Source: Actinomycetota bacterium (GTDB taxonomy: Bacteria > Actinomycetota > Actinomycetes > Streptosporangiales > Streptosporangiaceae). Taken from it: DNA of 64,000 bases. The DNA lies in assembly GCA_027314595.1 (NCBI GenBank), contig DAHVAN010000318.1, forward strand, positions 24,241 through 88,240, read 5' to 3'. A program made the position numbers and the translations under genes. A model generated the notes under the pieces. That model was not told the DNA's origin. It saw only the letters and a list, made by a program, of their open reading frames with translations, and did no database searches. Of the stretch, positions 1 through 9,071 are shown in pieces (within the stretch, counting starts at the first letter, position 1; the number at the start of each line of letters is the position of its first letter).

Positions 1-109
1 GGAGTCGGCGCCCCGTTCCTGTCCATCACGGACGACGCCCGCTCCGGCAAGGCGGCCGGCCTGTCTCGACGCGTTCCTCTACTAGCACAGGCGCATCCGG
101 ACCGCGGGG

Positions 110-754
110 GACAGCGGCCAGGCCGCGGGGCCGCGGGCGGCCGGCCCCCTATCCGGACCGGAACCGTGTCGGCGAGCTCGAGCACCTCGTCGAGGAAGTG
201 GCTCACGTAGGTCTTGGTCTCGACGCTGGTCAGCGACGAGGTCGGCTCGTCCATCACGCTCACGCGCGCGTCGCACGCGACCGCGCGCAGGATCTCGACC
301 TTCTGCTTGTCGGCGGTCCGCAACGTGCCGACCTTGGCGTTCGCGTCCAGCTCGAAGCCCACTGCGCTACGAGCTCGTCGTACTTGGCGCGCATCCGGCG
401 CCGCTGGACCAGCCCGGAGCGACGCGGCTCGATGCCGAAGAAGATGTTCTCGATCACGCTCATGTGCGGCACCGGCGAGAGCTGCTGCGAGATCGTCGCG
501 ATCCCGTCGACGCGCGCCTCGCGCGGGCTCGTGTAGCGGACCGGCCGGTCGTCGACGAACAGCTGCCCGTCGTCGGGGCGGATCACGCCTCCGACGATCT
601 TCCCGAGCATCGACTTCCCGGTGCCGTTCGCCCCGACGAGCGCGTGCACGGTAGCTCCGGCAACCTCGACGCTGACGTTGTCGAGCGCCTTGGTGCCGGA
701 GTACCGTTTGCCGATCGAGACGAGCCGGATCGGCGCTGCCGCCGCCGAGCTCAC
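110..754 (-). pseudogene. Ribose/simple-sugar ABC transporter ATP-binding protein, frameshifted and truncated
   Basis: ORF 260-754 starts MSSAAAAPIRLVSIGKRYSGTKALDNVSVEVAG...VGANGTGKSMLGKIVGG (Walker A). After YDELVAQ the homology continues in another frame as GFELDANAKVGTLRTADKQKVEILRAVACDARVSVMDEPTSSLT, then KTYVSHFLDEVLELAD with the usual intervening residues missing. Left boundary approximate. Confidence 0.75.
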
Positions 755-1614
755 CCGGGGTTGCCCTCGAGCGTCCAGTCCGGCACGAAGCTCGGGTGCG
801 AGCTGAGGAACGACTGGTCGATGATCGCCGGACGGGTGCCGGAGTTGATGACGCCGACCACGGGCGGCACCGGCTGTCCCTTCAGCGCATCGTAGAGGTA
901 CTGGATGCCGAGCACCGACTCGGAGACCGGGTACAGGCCGAGGGTGGCGTAGACAGTGCCGCTCTTGACCTCGTTGACGATCTCCTGCGCGCCGCCGTAG
1001 CCGATGATCGCGATGTTCTTGCCGGGCGTGTAGCCGCCGACCAGCTTGAGCGCGGTCATTGTCCCGGCCGCCATCTGGTCGCCGAACGTCGCGAACACTT
1101 GCCCTTGTAGTACGCCGTCATAGCGTCAATGCGAACCGTGTCAGTCGGGTAGTTGGCGAGCCCCGGCAGGAAGGCGATGTTGCAGTGGCCGCTTCCGGCC
1201 ATCTTCTTGCAGGCGGAGTTCATCGCGGTTTCCGGGTTCGCCGACTCCACGCCGATCGGCTGGCCGACGGTCGTGAGGCACTGGGGGCTGGCTTTCAGGG
1301 TGTTCTGCTGCTGCAGCGTGCCCCATGTGTAGTCGGCGCAAGCGCAGCTGCGGGTTGTTGTTGGCGTCGAAGGCGTCGAGCCGGACGCCCAGCTTGGCGG
1401 CCTCCTCCTGCGCGCCCTTCAGCGAAGCGATCCCGTACGGGCTCGGGTTGTAATAGAAGATCGCCATCCGGATCGGCCCGCCCGCCGCCGCTGCGCTCGA
1501 GGTGGGGGTGCTCGATGTCGATGTGCTCGAGTTCGAAGAGTTCGAAGAGTTCGAAGAGTTCGATGATGAGCATCCAGCGATCAGTGCCCCGATTACGCTA
1601 CCGCTACCCCGCAC
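751..1614 (-). pseudogene. Sugar ABC transporter substrate-binding lipoprotein with frameshifts
   Basis: Three overlapping minus-strand ORFs in different frames carry consecutive parts: ...IAGCSSSNSSNSSNSS...GGPIRMAIFYYNPSPYGIASLKGAQEEAAKLG / ACKKMAGSGHCNIAFLPGLANYPTDTVRIDAMTAYYKGKC / MFATFGDQMAAGTMTALKLVGGYTPGKNIAIIGYGGAQE. Confidence 0.7.
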
Positions 1615-1727
1615 GCGGCCAAGCGCGTGCGCTTGAGCCTGAACATGGTCGGCAGCCTCGACATGGGCGGCAAGGCCATCGCCCGAGAAAGAGTGCGTAT
1701 TAGCGGGATTGCTGGGGTGGCTGGTAC

Positions 1728-4064
1728 TCAGGGCGTGATCGAACTGGACGGGGCGCGGACGGCGAGCAGCGGGTCCTGAGCGCGGTCGGCGCGGCGGGCG
1801 AGGAAAAGCGACGCCGCGACGGTGACGGCGAGCGCGGAGCAGACGAGGGCCGCGATCGTGGCCGGGGACGGGCTTGCGGCGATGCCCCAGCCAATGCCGC
1901 TGGCCTGGCCCTGGGTGTTGATCAGGCGCGGCGCCACGGCGAGCCCGGCGGCGACGCCGGCCAGGGCCCCGATCGCGGTCACGATCGTGGTGCTGACCAC
2001 GAGCGTCGCCATCACCTGCCGGGGGGTGAGGCCCATCGCCTTGAGGATGCCCGCCTCGTGGACGTGGTCGCGCAGGCCGAGGTCGGTCGCGGTGAGCAGG
2101 TTCGCCATGGCGATCAGCGTGAGGACGGCGACCGCGACGACGATCACCGCGCGCACGACCCCGAGGCTGGCGGCCGGGTTGGCGACCACCTGGACGTCGA
2201 GCCGGTCACCCGAAGCGCGCAGCAGGTTCGCCCGGGCCGCGGCCGCGGACACGCCAGGGCGCAGCACCAGGCTGTAGAACACCGGCGCCGGCGCGCGCGC
2301 CGCCGGCAGCGCGTCCAGCCCGAAATCGAGCACGTCGCCGCCGTTGCCGGGCTCTATGGTCCGCCCGACGATGTGCAAGATGACCGGCACGCCGTCAATG
2401 GTCGGGTCGATCCACGAGCCGACCCTGACATGCATCAGGTCCAGGAACCCCTGGCCCGCGACCGCCTCGTCCTGCGCGCTGAACATTCGTCCCTGCACTG
2501 CCTGGAACGGGTACGGCGCCCGCGAGGTGCCCATCGCCCGGGCCACGAACGTCCCGTTGTCGCCGGGCAGCAGGGTGTCGAACTGGGCGCCGGGGTAATA
2601 GCGGCTGACCTGGCTGTCGCGCGCGATCAGGCCGGTCGCCTGCGTGGTGCTCAGCCCGCCGCGGTAGACGGTCAGCGCGCCGGCCAGCCCGATCCGGCCC
2701 GGGTCGGAGGCGAAGGAGCCGATCGTGGACCAGCAGGCGAGGGCGATCGTGATCATCGCCATCGGGATGGCCACGCCTGCCGCGGTGAGCACCGCGGGCA
2801 GCCGCCTGGTGAGCGCGTCGCGCATGCCGAGGACGAGGGCGGCAGGCAGCCGCACGAGCAGGGACAGTCGGGCGACCCGCGAGAGATGGCCGCCCGGCGG
2901 GCTGGGCTGGACGGCGGCGACCGGTGACACCCGGCCCGCCCGCCATGCCGGGATGGCCGTGGCGATCACCACGGTGAGGATGGTCCCCGCGGCGATCCGC
3001 ACCATCCAGGAGCCGGGCAGCGGCGCCAGCGCGACCGGGATTCCGGCCGCCGGGCGGACGAACTCAGGCGACGTGGCGATCCGGGCGCTAGCCAGCCCGA
3101 GGCCGGTCCCGGCCACGCCGAGCGCAGCCTGCTCGGCGATCAGCATCCACACCACCTGGCGCGGCGTGAAGCCGAGCGCCTTGAGCATCGCGAGGTCGCG
3201 GCGCTGTATCAGCACGCGTCCGGACGTGACGTTGGCGATCGCGCACGGCGCGGCCACGAGCGCGATGACGCCGAACAGCGCCAGCAGCAGCCCGAGTAGC
3301 CTGTCGTCGCTCGCCATGGAGTCCCTGACCTGCTGCCTGGTGGTGATCCGCTGCACCGGCGAACTCTCGCTCGCGCCGTTGTAGGAGTCGAAAACCTCCT
3401 GGGTGACCTGGCCGATGCCCGCCGCCGAAGGATCGGCCAGGCGCAGGCCGACGACCTCCGTGGTCTCGCTCGGGACGGGCTCGACCCGGGACAGCAGGCT
3501 GCGGTCCGCCCAGATCAGGCCCGGCGTCCACTGCGGGTAGAACCCCTGGTCGGCGGTGTCGGCGATGCCGGTCACCCGCATCGCGACCGTCGTGCCGTCG
3601 ACGCCGTCCAGGACGATCCGGTCTCCCACCCCCACCCGGGTGGCGGCGGCGAACGACGCCTCGACGACCACGCCGTCCGGGCTGCCGGCCCGCAGCCAGC
3701 TCCCCGCCACGACGAACGGGGCGGACATCGCGGCCCGCGCGGGCCCGACGCCGCACAGTTCGACCCGTGACTTCTGCGCGCCCTGCGCCAGCGTCGCCGG
3801 CGCGGCATCGTAGGGGGCGGCCACCGCCTGCACGCCGGGCAGGCCGCGCAACTGCCTGACCGGGGTTCCGTCGGCGAGGTAGACGAGCACGTCCGCGCCC
3901 CTGGTCCGGGCGAACAGCTCCTGCCACGGGTTGAGGGCGCCCTCGAGCAGCATGGTGGCGAGCACGAGCGCGGCGACCACGCCCGCCACGACGGCCACCA
4001 TGAGGACGGACTGGCCGCGGTGGGCACGCAGGTCGGCGCGTGCCCACCGCAGCGTGCCCCGCAT
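1728..4064 (-). CDS. FtsX-like (MacB-type) ABC transporter permease
   Basis: 778 aa intact ORF with two FtsX-like TM regions (IVLIQRRDLAMLKALGFTPRQVVWML; EAGILKAMGLTPRQVMATLVV). Confidence 0.9.
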   Translation of the reverse strand: MRGTLRWARADLRAHRGQSVLMVAVVAGVVAALVLATMLLEGALNPWQELFARTRGADVLVYLADGTPVRQLRGLPGVQAVAAPYDAAPATLAQGAQKSRVELCGVGPARAAMSAPFVVAGSWLRAGSPDGVVVEASFAAATRVGVGDRIVLDGVDGTTVAMRVTGIADTADQGFYPQWTPGLIWADRSLLSRVEPVPSETTEVVGLRLADPSAAGIGQVTQEVFDSYNGASESSPVQRITTRQQVRDSMASDDRLLGLLLALFGVIALVAAPCAIANVTSGRVLIQRRDLAMLKALGFTPRQVVWMLIAEQAALGVAGTGLGLASARIATSPEFVRPAAGIPVALAPLPGSWMVRIAAGTILTVVIATAIPAWRAGRVSPVAAVQPSPPGGHLSRVARLSLLVRLPAALVLGMRDALTRRLPAVLTAAGVAIPMAMITIALACWSTIGSFASDPGRIGLAGALTVYRGGLSTTQATGLIARDSQVSRYYPGAQFDTLLPGDNGTFVARAMGTSRAPYPFQAVQGRMFSAQDEAVAGQGFLDLMHVRVGSWIDPTIDGVPVILHIVGRTIEPGNGGDVLDFGLDALPAARAPAPVFYSLVLRPGVSAAAARANLLRASGDRLDVQVVANPAASLGVVRAVIVVAVAVLTLIAMANLLTATDLGLRDHVHEAGILKAMGLTPRQVMATLVVSTTIVTAIGALAGVAAGLAVAPRLINTQGQASGIGWGIAASPSPATIAALVCSALAVTVAASLFLARRADRAQDPLLAVRAPSSSITP

Positions 4065-4070
4065 CGCCGG

Positions 4071-4808
4071 TCAGCCCCTCAGTTCAAGGACATCCTGGAC
4101 GGGCGTCACCTTCCGTGGCGCCGACACCACCTTGGCGTTGTCGGCGATCATCCCGTCGTACAGGCTGACCACCCGGTCCGCCAGGCCCGCGACCCTGGCG
4201 TCGTGGGTCACCATGAGGATGGCCTGGCCGGAGGCGTGCGCGCGGTGCAGCAGCCGGAGCACGTCGCGGGCGTTGGCGCTGTCCAGGCTGCCGGTCGGCT
4301 CGTCGGCGAGCAGCAGGCTCGGCTCGTTCGCCAGGGCGCGCGCCAGCGCGACACGCTGCTGCTCGCCGCCGGACAGGCGTGACGGCGCCGCGCCGGCCTT
4401 GGCCGCGATGCCGAGCTCGGCGAGGAGTTCCTCGCGGCGCCTGCGCGCCTGCCGGGGGGTCGCGCCGGCCAGCAGGGCGGGCAACTCGACGTTGTCGGCG
4501 ACGGTCATGGTGGACAGCAGGTTGAAGAACTGGAACACGAAGCCCACGTGCTTGCGGCGCAGGACCGCCCACGCGGAGGCGGACAGCCCGTCGACACGCT
4601 GGCCCCGGAGCCAGATCTCCCCGGTCGTGGCCCGCTCGAGGCCGCCGAGAACGTGCAGCAGCGTGGACTTCCCCGAGCCGGACGGTCCCATGATGGCCAC
4701 GAACTCCCCGGCGTCCACGTCGATGTCGACCCCCCGGACCGCCTCGACGGGCACGCCGCCGGACCGGTACACCTTGACCAGCCTCCGGGTCCGCAGGAGC
4801 GGGCTCAC
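4071..4808 (-). CDS. ABC transporter ATP-binding protein (LolD/MacB type)
   Basis: Walker A GPSGSGKST, signature LSGGEQQRVALARAL, Walker B LLLADEPTGSLD. Confidence 0.95.
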   Translation of the reverse strand: MSPLLRTRRLVKVYRSGGVPVEAVRGVDIDVDAGEFVAIMGPSGSGKSTLLHVLGGLERATTGEIWLRGQRVDGLSASAWAVLRRKHVGFVFQFFNLLSTMTVADNVELPALLAGATPRQARRRREELLAELGIAAKAGAAPSRLSGGEQQRVALARALANEPSLLLADEPTGSLDSANARDVLRLLHRAHASGQAILMVTHDARVAGLADRVVSLYDGMIADNAKVVSAPRKVTPVQDVLELRG

Positions 4809-5407
4809 ACGAACTCCTCCTGGCAGCGTTCCAGCCAGTCCAGGTCCGCCTGCAGGTGCAAGATGGCGCCCTCGACAAGGAGCCGGGCCGCGGGGGTCGC
4901 GTTGTCCATGCCCCCTTGCATTTCCATCAAGTTTCGCATTATGCCGAAATAATGCCGGCGTTGAGAGTTGATGAGCTCCATCCGGTCCGCCAGGCCGGCC
5001 ATGGGCGCCAGGACGAGCTTCATGAAGAACTCGTCACGCACCCGCGGGCCCTCGGTCGGCTCCCCTACCCACGCGGCGAGCTCCTCGCGCCCGGCGGGGG
5101 TCAGCTCGTACACGCGCTTTTTAGGGCGGCTGTCCTGCTCGACGTCCTGGCTGCGCACGAGCCCGTCTTGCCCGAGCCGCTTGAGCGTGACGTATATCTG
5201 GCCGATGTTGGGGGACGAGTACGCCTGCCCGAAGGTCTGCGCAAGGGCGAGCTTCAGCTCGTAACCATGCGCCGGTTCCTTCGCGAGCAGCGCCAGCAGG
5301 GGCAGCCGCACCTTCGCCTCCTCCTGTGGAGCCGCTTTGCACAGATTATCGCCGCGTTCCGGCTTCGATAAGCCCGTTGACATATACATAACACATGTGC
5401 ATAACAT
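4805..5407 (-). CDS. PadR family transcriptional regulator
   Basis: LPLLALLAKEPAHGYELKLAL...YVTLKRLGQDGLV...RVYELTPAGREEL is a typical PadR wHTH. True start may be an internal ATG at about 5383-5389. Confidence 0.9.
   Translation of the reverse strand: MLCTCVMYMSTGLSKPERGDNLCKAAPQEEAKVRLPLLALLAKEPAHGYELKLALAQTFGQAYSSPNIGQIYVTLKRLGQDGLVRSQDVEQDSRPKKRVYELTPAGREELAAWVGEPTEGPRVRDEFFMKLVLAPMAGLADRMELINSQRRHYFGIMRNLMEMQGGMDNATPAARLLVEGAILHLQADLDWLERCQEEFV
5377..5405 (+). promoter_or_regulatory. Putative sigma-70-type promoter (TTGACA-N17-CATAAC) for the downstream importer operon
   Basis: TTGACA at 5377-5382, 17-nt spacer, CATAAC at 5400-5405; GGAGG-type RBS ahead of the ATG at 5440. Confidence 0.55.
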
Positions 5408-5439
5408 GAATCTATCCCAATGGAGGGCTGGAGGTCAGC

Positions 5440-6741
5440 ATGGGGCGCGCGATCGCGAGAGCACGCGCCGCCGGGGCCGTGGTGACGGTCATGGCGGGCC
5501 TCTTGCTCGCGGCAGGATGCGGTCCGGGCGGCCCTCCATCGGGTGGCCAGGCTCCCTCTGTCGACGGGATCGGCCCCATCACGTTCGCCACGGGCAAGGA
5601 CGACGCCGGGTTCTTTTCCGCGCTGATCGGGCCGTGGAACAAGCGGCACCCGGGGCAGCGGGTCACGCTTGTGCTGCTTCCCGAGACGGCCAACGGCCAG
5701 CTCGCCCAGCTCACCGCCAACCTGCAGGCCGGCAGCCCGGTGTACGACGTGATCGACATGGACGTGGTGTGGACCGCGGAATTCGCCTCGGCCGGGTGGA
5801 TCATCCCGCTGGAGGCGGGCATGTTCCCGCTTGGCGACTTCCTGCGGCCCGCGGTCGACACCGCCATGTACGACGGCCACCTGTGGGCCGTGCCCTATTA
5901 CAGCAACGCGGACCTGCTCTACTACCGCAAGGACATCCTGGCCAGGGCACGCAAGCAGCCGCCGAGGACGTGGGCGCAGCTGGAGTACCTGGCGAAGACC
6001 GTCGCGCCGCGGTACGGGCTGCAGGGCTACGCCGGCCAGTTCGCCCCGTACGAGGGGCTCACCGTCAACTTCGCCGAGGCGGTGCAGTCGGCCGGCGGCT
6101 CGATCCTCTCCCCCGGCGGCACCGCGGTCACCGTGGACTCGCCGCAGGCCCAGGCTGGCCTGAACTTCCTGGTCGGCGGCCTGCGCGAGGGCTGGATCCC
6201 GAAGTCTTCGCTCAGCTACGAGGAGGAGTCGTCCTGGGCCGACTTCGAGTCAGGCAAGCTGCTGTTCCTCAACAACTGGCCGTTCGTCTACAGCCAGGCG
6301 AGCCAGCCCGGGCCGGCCAACAAGGTCTACGGCAAGGTCGGCGTCGCCCCGCTGCCGGGCCTGGACGGCCCCGGGTCGAGCTCGCTTGGCGGCGCGAACC
6401 TGGCGGTCAGCGCCTACTCCCGGCATCAGCGCACGGCCCTGGCGTTCATCAGGTACCTGACCAGCCTGCCCGAAGAGAGGCAGCTTCTCATCGACAGCGG
6501 TTTCCCGCCTGTCTGGGCCGGCCTCTACTCCGATCCCGCCATGGTCAGGCGGTTCCCGTATCTGCCCGTGCTCAAGAAGGCCATCCTCTCGGCCCGGCCG
6601 CGGCCGTCGATCACCGATTACGACCAGGCCAGCCTGGCCATCTCCAGCGCCGTGTACCAGGCGCTCACCTTCCGGAAGACGCCGCACCAGGCCCTCGCCG
6701 AGATGGCCGCGGAGCTGACGCAGATCATCCGGGACGGGTAA
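5440..6741 (+). CDS. Extracellular solute-binding lipoprotein (sugar ABC importer, family 1)
   Basis: Lipoprotein signal AGLLLAAGC; SBP features (ITFATGKDDAGFFSALIGPWNKRHPGQRVTLV...YDVIDMDVVWTAEFASAGWI). Confidence 0.9.
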   Translation: MGRAIARARAAGAVVTVMAGLLLAAGCGPGGPPSGGQAPSVDGIGPITFATGKDDAGFFSALIGPWNKRHPGQRVTLVLLPETANGQLAQLTANLQAGSPVYDVIDMDVVWTAEFASAGWIIPLEAGMFPLGDFLRPAVDTAMYDGHLWAVPYYSNADLLYYRKDILARARKQPPRTWAQLEYLAKTVAPRYGLQGYAGQFAPYEGLTVNFAEAVQSAGGSILSPGGTAVTVDSPQAQAGLNFLVGGLREGWIPKSSLSYEEESSWADFESGKLLFLNNWPFVYSQASQPGPANKVYGKVGVAPLPGLDGPGSSSLGGANLAVSAYSRHQRTALAFIRYLTSLPEERQLLIDSGFPPVWAGLYSDPAMVRRFPYLPVLKKAILSARPRPSITDYDQASLAISSAVYQALTFRKTPHQALAEMAAELTQIIRDG

Positions 6742-6743
6742 GG

Positions 6744-6770
6744 CGGACCGGGGACAGCCGGCCCGGTCCG
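6744..6770 (+). other. Intercistronic hairpin (9-bp perfect arms cggaccggg/cccggtccg)
   Basis: Read directly; lies between the two substrate-binding protein genes, with no T-run. Confidence 0.6.
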
Positions 6771-6812
6771 TTCCGGAAAATTCAATTACTCACCGTAACG
6801 AGGTGGTTTCGC

Positions 6813-8099
6813 ATGGACACGAAGAGATCATCGCGCTGGCGTGCGGGAGCGATAGCCGTCGCCGCCGCCGCGCTCGCCACGGGTGCCGCTGCGTGCGGCT
6901 CGAGCCCGTCCAGTTCCCCTGTTCCGGCCAGTGCCACCCAGACCATCGTGTTCGCCGAGTCCGGGCTCGGCACCGAGGGCCAGCAGACGCAGGCCGCGAT
7001 CAACGGTTTCGAGAAGGCCAACCCGAACATCAAGGTCTCCATCCAGGTCCTGTCGCCCGACTCGACGACGTACCTGTCGCAACTCGAGCACGACTTCATC
7101 GCGGGCTCGTCCACGCCGGACGTGTTCGAGTCCGACGTGACGTACCCGGCGAAGTTCGCCCAGGCCGGCTGGGTGCTGCCGTTGACCCAGTTCCACCCGG
7201 ACATGAGCCAGTTCTTCTCGCACGAGGTCGCCGCGGGCACCTACAAGGGCACGTACTACGCGGTCCCGTGGTTCGACAACCCTGAGGGCCTGTTCTACCG
7301 GACCGACCTGGTCAAGACCCCGCCGGCGAGCCCGGCGCAGGTGGTCAGCGACGCCGAGGCCGCCATGCAGGCGGACAAGTCGCTGAAGGAGGGCCTCGCC
7401 TTCGAGGCCGACAAGTACGAGGGCGCGATCACCGCGTTCCTCACCGTGGACTCGGCGTTCGGCGGGACGCTGGACCCGGGCAACGTGAACACCCCGGGCA
7501 ACGTGGCCGCGCTGAACTGGCTGCACGCCGCCATCTACACCAGCCACATCGCCCCCCAGGCGGTGACCGGCTGGCAGGAGGGCCAGGTCGAGCAGCAGTT
7601 CGCGTCCGGATACACGGCGTTCGCGATCGACTACCCGTTCGTGGAGGCCCAGCCGATGGCCGCCGCGGTCAAGGGGCACGTCGGGTACATCCCGTTCCCG
7701 GCCGGCCCCGGCGGCACGCCGGGCTCGGCGCTCGGCGGCGAGATGCTGGCGATCAACGCCAGGACCGCGCACACGGCGGCGGCGTGGAAGCTCATCCAGT
7801 ACCTGACCAGCCCGTCGGTGGAGACCGCGCGGGCGATCGCGGTCGGCGACCCGCCCTCCCTGCCGAGCGCGTACACGCCGGCGCTCTACGCCAAGGCGCC
7901 CTACTTCAGGAACGTGTACACGCTGAACACCTACTCCGCGCCCCGTCCGGTGAACCCGAACTACCTGACGGTCTCCGCCGACCTGCAGACGCTGTTCTCG
8001 GCGGTGTACGCGAACTCGAGCCCGTCCGCGGCGGCCGCCGCGCTCGCGGCGGGCGCGCAGGCGATCAAGTCCGCCGCGGCAGCCACACCGGGCAGCTAG
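6813..8099 (+). CDS. Second extracellular solute-binding lipoprotein (sugar ABC importer, family 1)
   Basis: MDTKRSSRWRAGAIAVAAAALATGAAACGSS lipobox; ...VFAESGLGTEGQQTQAAINGFEKANPNIKVSIQ...TPDVFESDVTYPAKFAQAGWVLPL. Confidence 0.92.
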   Translation: MDTKRSSRWRAGAIAVAAAALATGAAACGSSPSSSPVPASATQTIVFAESGLGTEGQQTQAAINGFEKANPNIKVSIQVLSPDSTTYLSQLEHDFIAGSSTPDVFESDVTYPAKFAQAGWVLPLTQFHPDMSQFFSHEVAAGTYKGTYYAVPWFDNPEGLFYRTDLVKTPPASPAQVVSDAEAAMQADKSLKEGLAFEADKYEGAITAFLTVDSAFGGTLDPGNVNTPGNVAALNWLHAAIYTSHIAPQAVTGWQEGQVEQQFASGYTAFAIDYPFVEAQPMAAAVKGHVGYIPFPAGPGGTPGSALGGEMLAINARTAHTAAAWKLIQYLTSPSVETARAIAVGDPPSLPSAYTPALYAKAPYFRNVYTLNTYSAPRPVNPNYLTVSADLQTLFSAVYANSSPSAAAAALAAGAQAIKSAAAATPGS

Positions 8100-8104
8100 C
8101 CCCG

Positions 8105-9058
8105 ATGGCGGCCAAAGTCGGCGCCGGAGCGGGGCGGCACGCGCGCGCGGGCCGCCCCGCCCCGGTGGGGCACGCGCGGGAGCGGGGCGACCGGCGGCTG
8201 GGGTACCTGCTGGTGGCACCGGTGATGGTGCTCCTGCTCGCGATCACCGCGTACCCGCTGGCCTACAACATCTGGAACTCGTTCCGCTTCGACAACCTGT
8301 CTTACGGGAACCTGCCGCACAACTTCGTCGGCCTGGCGAACTTCACCCGGATGTTCAAGTCGCCGGAGTGGATGGCGGCGCTGGAGCGCACGCTGGTCTT
8401 CACCGCGGTGACGGTCGCGTTCGACATCGTGGTGGGGCTCGCCCTGGCGCTGATGATGCACCGCCAGTTCCGCGGCCGGGCCTTCCTGCGCGCCGCGATA
8501 CTGGTGCCGTGGGCGATGCCCACGGTGGTCTCGGCGATGCTGTGGAAGACGATGTTCGACCCCAGCGCGGGCTTCGTGGACTACATCCTGGCGGCGTTCC
8601 ACCCGGCCTGGTCAGGCGTCGCCTGGCTGGGCGCCAGCGTCTGGCGGTCGTGGGTGGCGATCTTCATCGCCGACTCGTGGAAGAACATCCCGTTCGTCGC
8701 CATCATCTTGCTGGCCGGCCTGCAGGTCATCCCGGGCGACGTCTACGAGGCGGCGAAGATAGACGGGGCGAGCTGGTGGCAGTCGTTCCGGTCGGTGACG
8801 CTGCCGATGCTGAAGCCCGCGCTGTCGGTGGCGCTCATCTTCCGCACGCTGCAGGCGCTGCTCGTGTTCGACGTCATCTACATCATGACCGGCGGGGGCC
8901 CGGGCAACTCCACGGAGACCCTGTCGTTCCTGACCTACCAGACGTTCATCATCAACACCGACTTCGGCGAGGGCGGGGCGATGTCCCTCCTGCTTGTCGT
9001 CCTCGCGCTGGCGGTGTCTTTCGGCTACGTCAGGGCATTGCGCCCGCAGAACTCCTGA
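8105..9058 (+). CDS. Carbohydrate ABC transporter permease (MalF/UgpA type)
   Basis: LGYLLVAPVMVLLLAITAYPLAYNIWNSF; EAAKIDGASWWQSFRSVTLPMLKPAL (EAA loop). Confidence 0.93.
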   Translation: MAAKVGAGAGRHARAGRPAPVGHARERGDRRLGYLLVAPVMVLLLAITAYPLAYNIWNSFRFDNLSYGNLPHNFVGLANFTRMFKSPEWMAALERTLVFTAVTVAFDIVVGLALALMMHRQFRGRAFLRAAILVPWAMPTVVSAMLWKTMFDPSAGFVDYILAAFHPAWSGVAWLGASVWRSWVAIFIADSWKNIPFVAIILLAGLQVIPGDVYEAAKIDGASWWQSFRSVTLPMLKPALSVALIFRTLQALLVFDVIYIMTGGGPGNSTETLSFLTYQTFIINTDFGEGGAMSLLLVVLALAVSFGYVRALRPQNS

Positions 9059-9071
9059 GGAGGCCGAGCGC

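Noticed and set aside
1-85. Possible C-terminal end of a + strand gene (GVGAPFLSITDDARSGKAAGLSRRVPLL-stop)
   Set aside because: Too short at the window edge to identify or support.
2058-2927. 289-aa plus-strand ORF
   Set aside because: His/Arg/Gln-rich antisense frame inside the FtsX permease gene.
5337-6812. N-terminal part of the 920-aa plus-strand ORF 5337-8099
   Set aside because: Before the ATG at 6813 the frame is low-complexity Arg/Gly/Pro-rich and overlaps the well-supported SBP1 gene in another frame.
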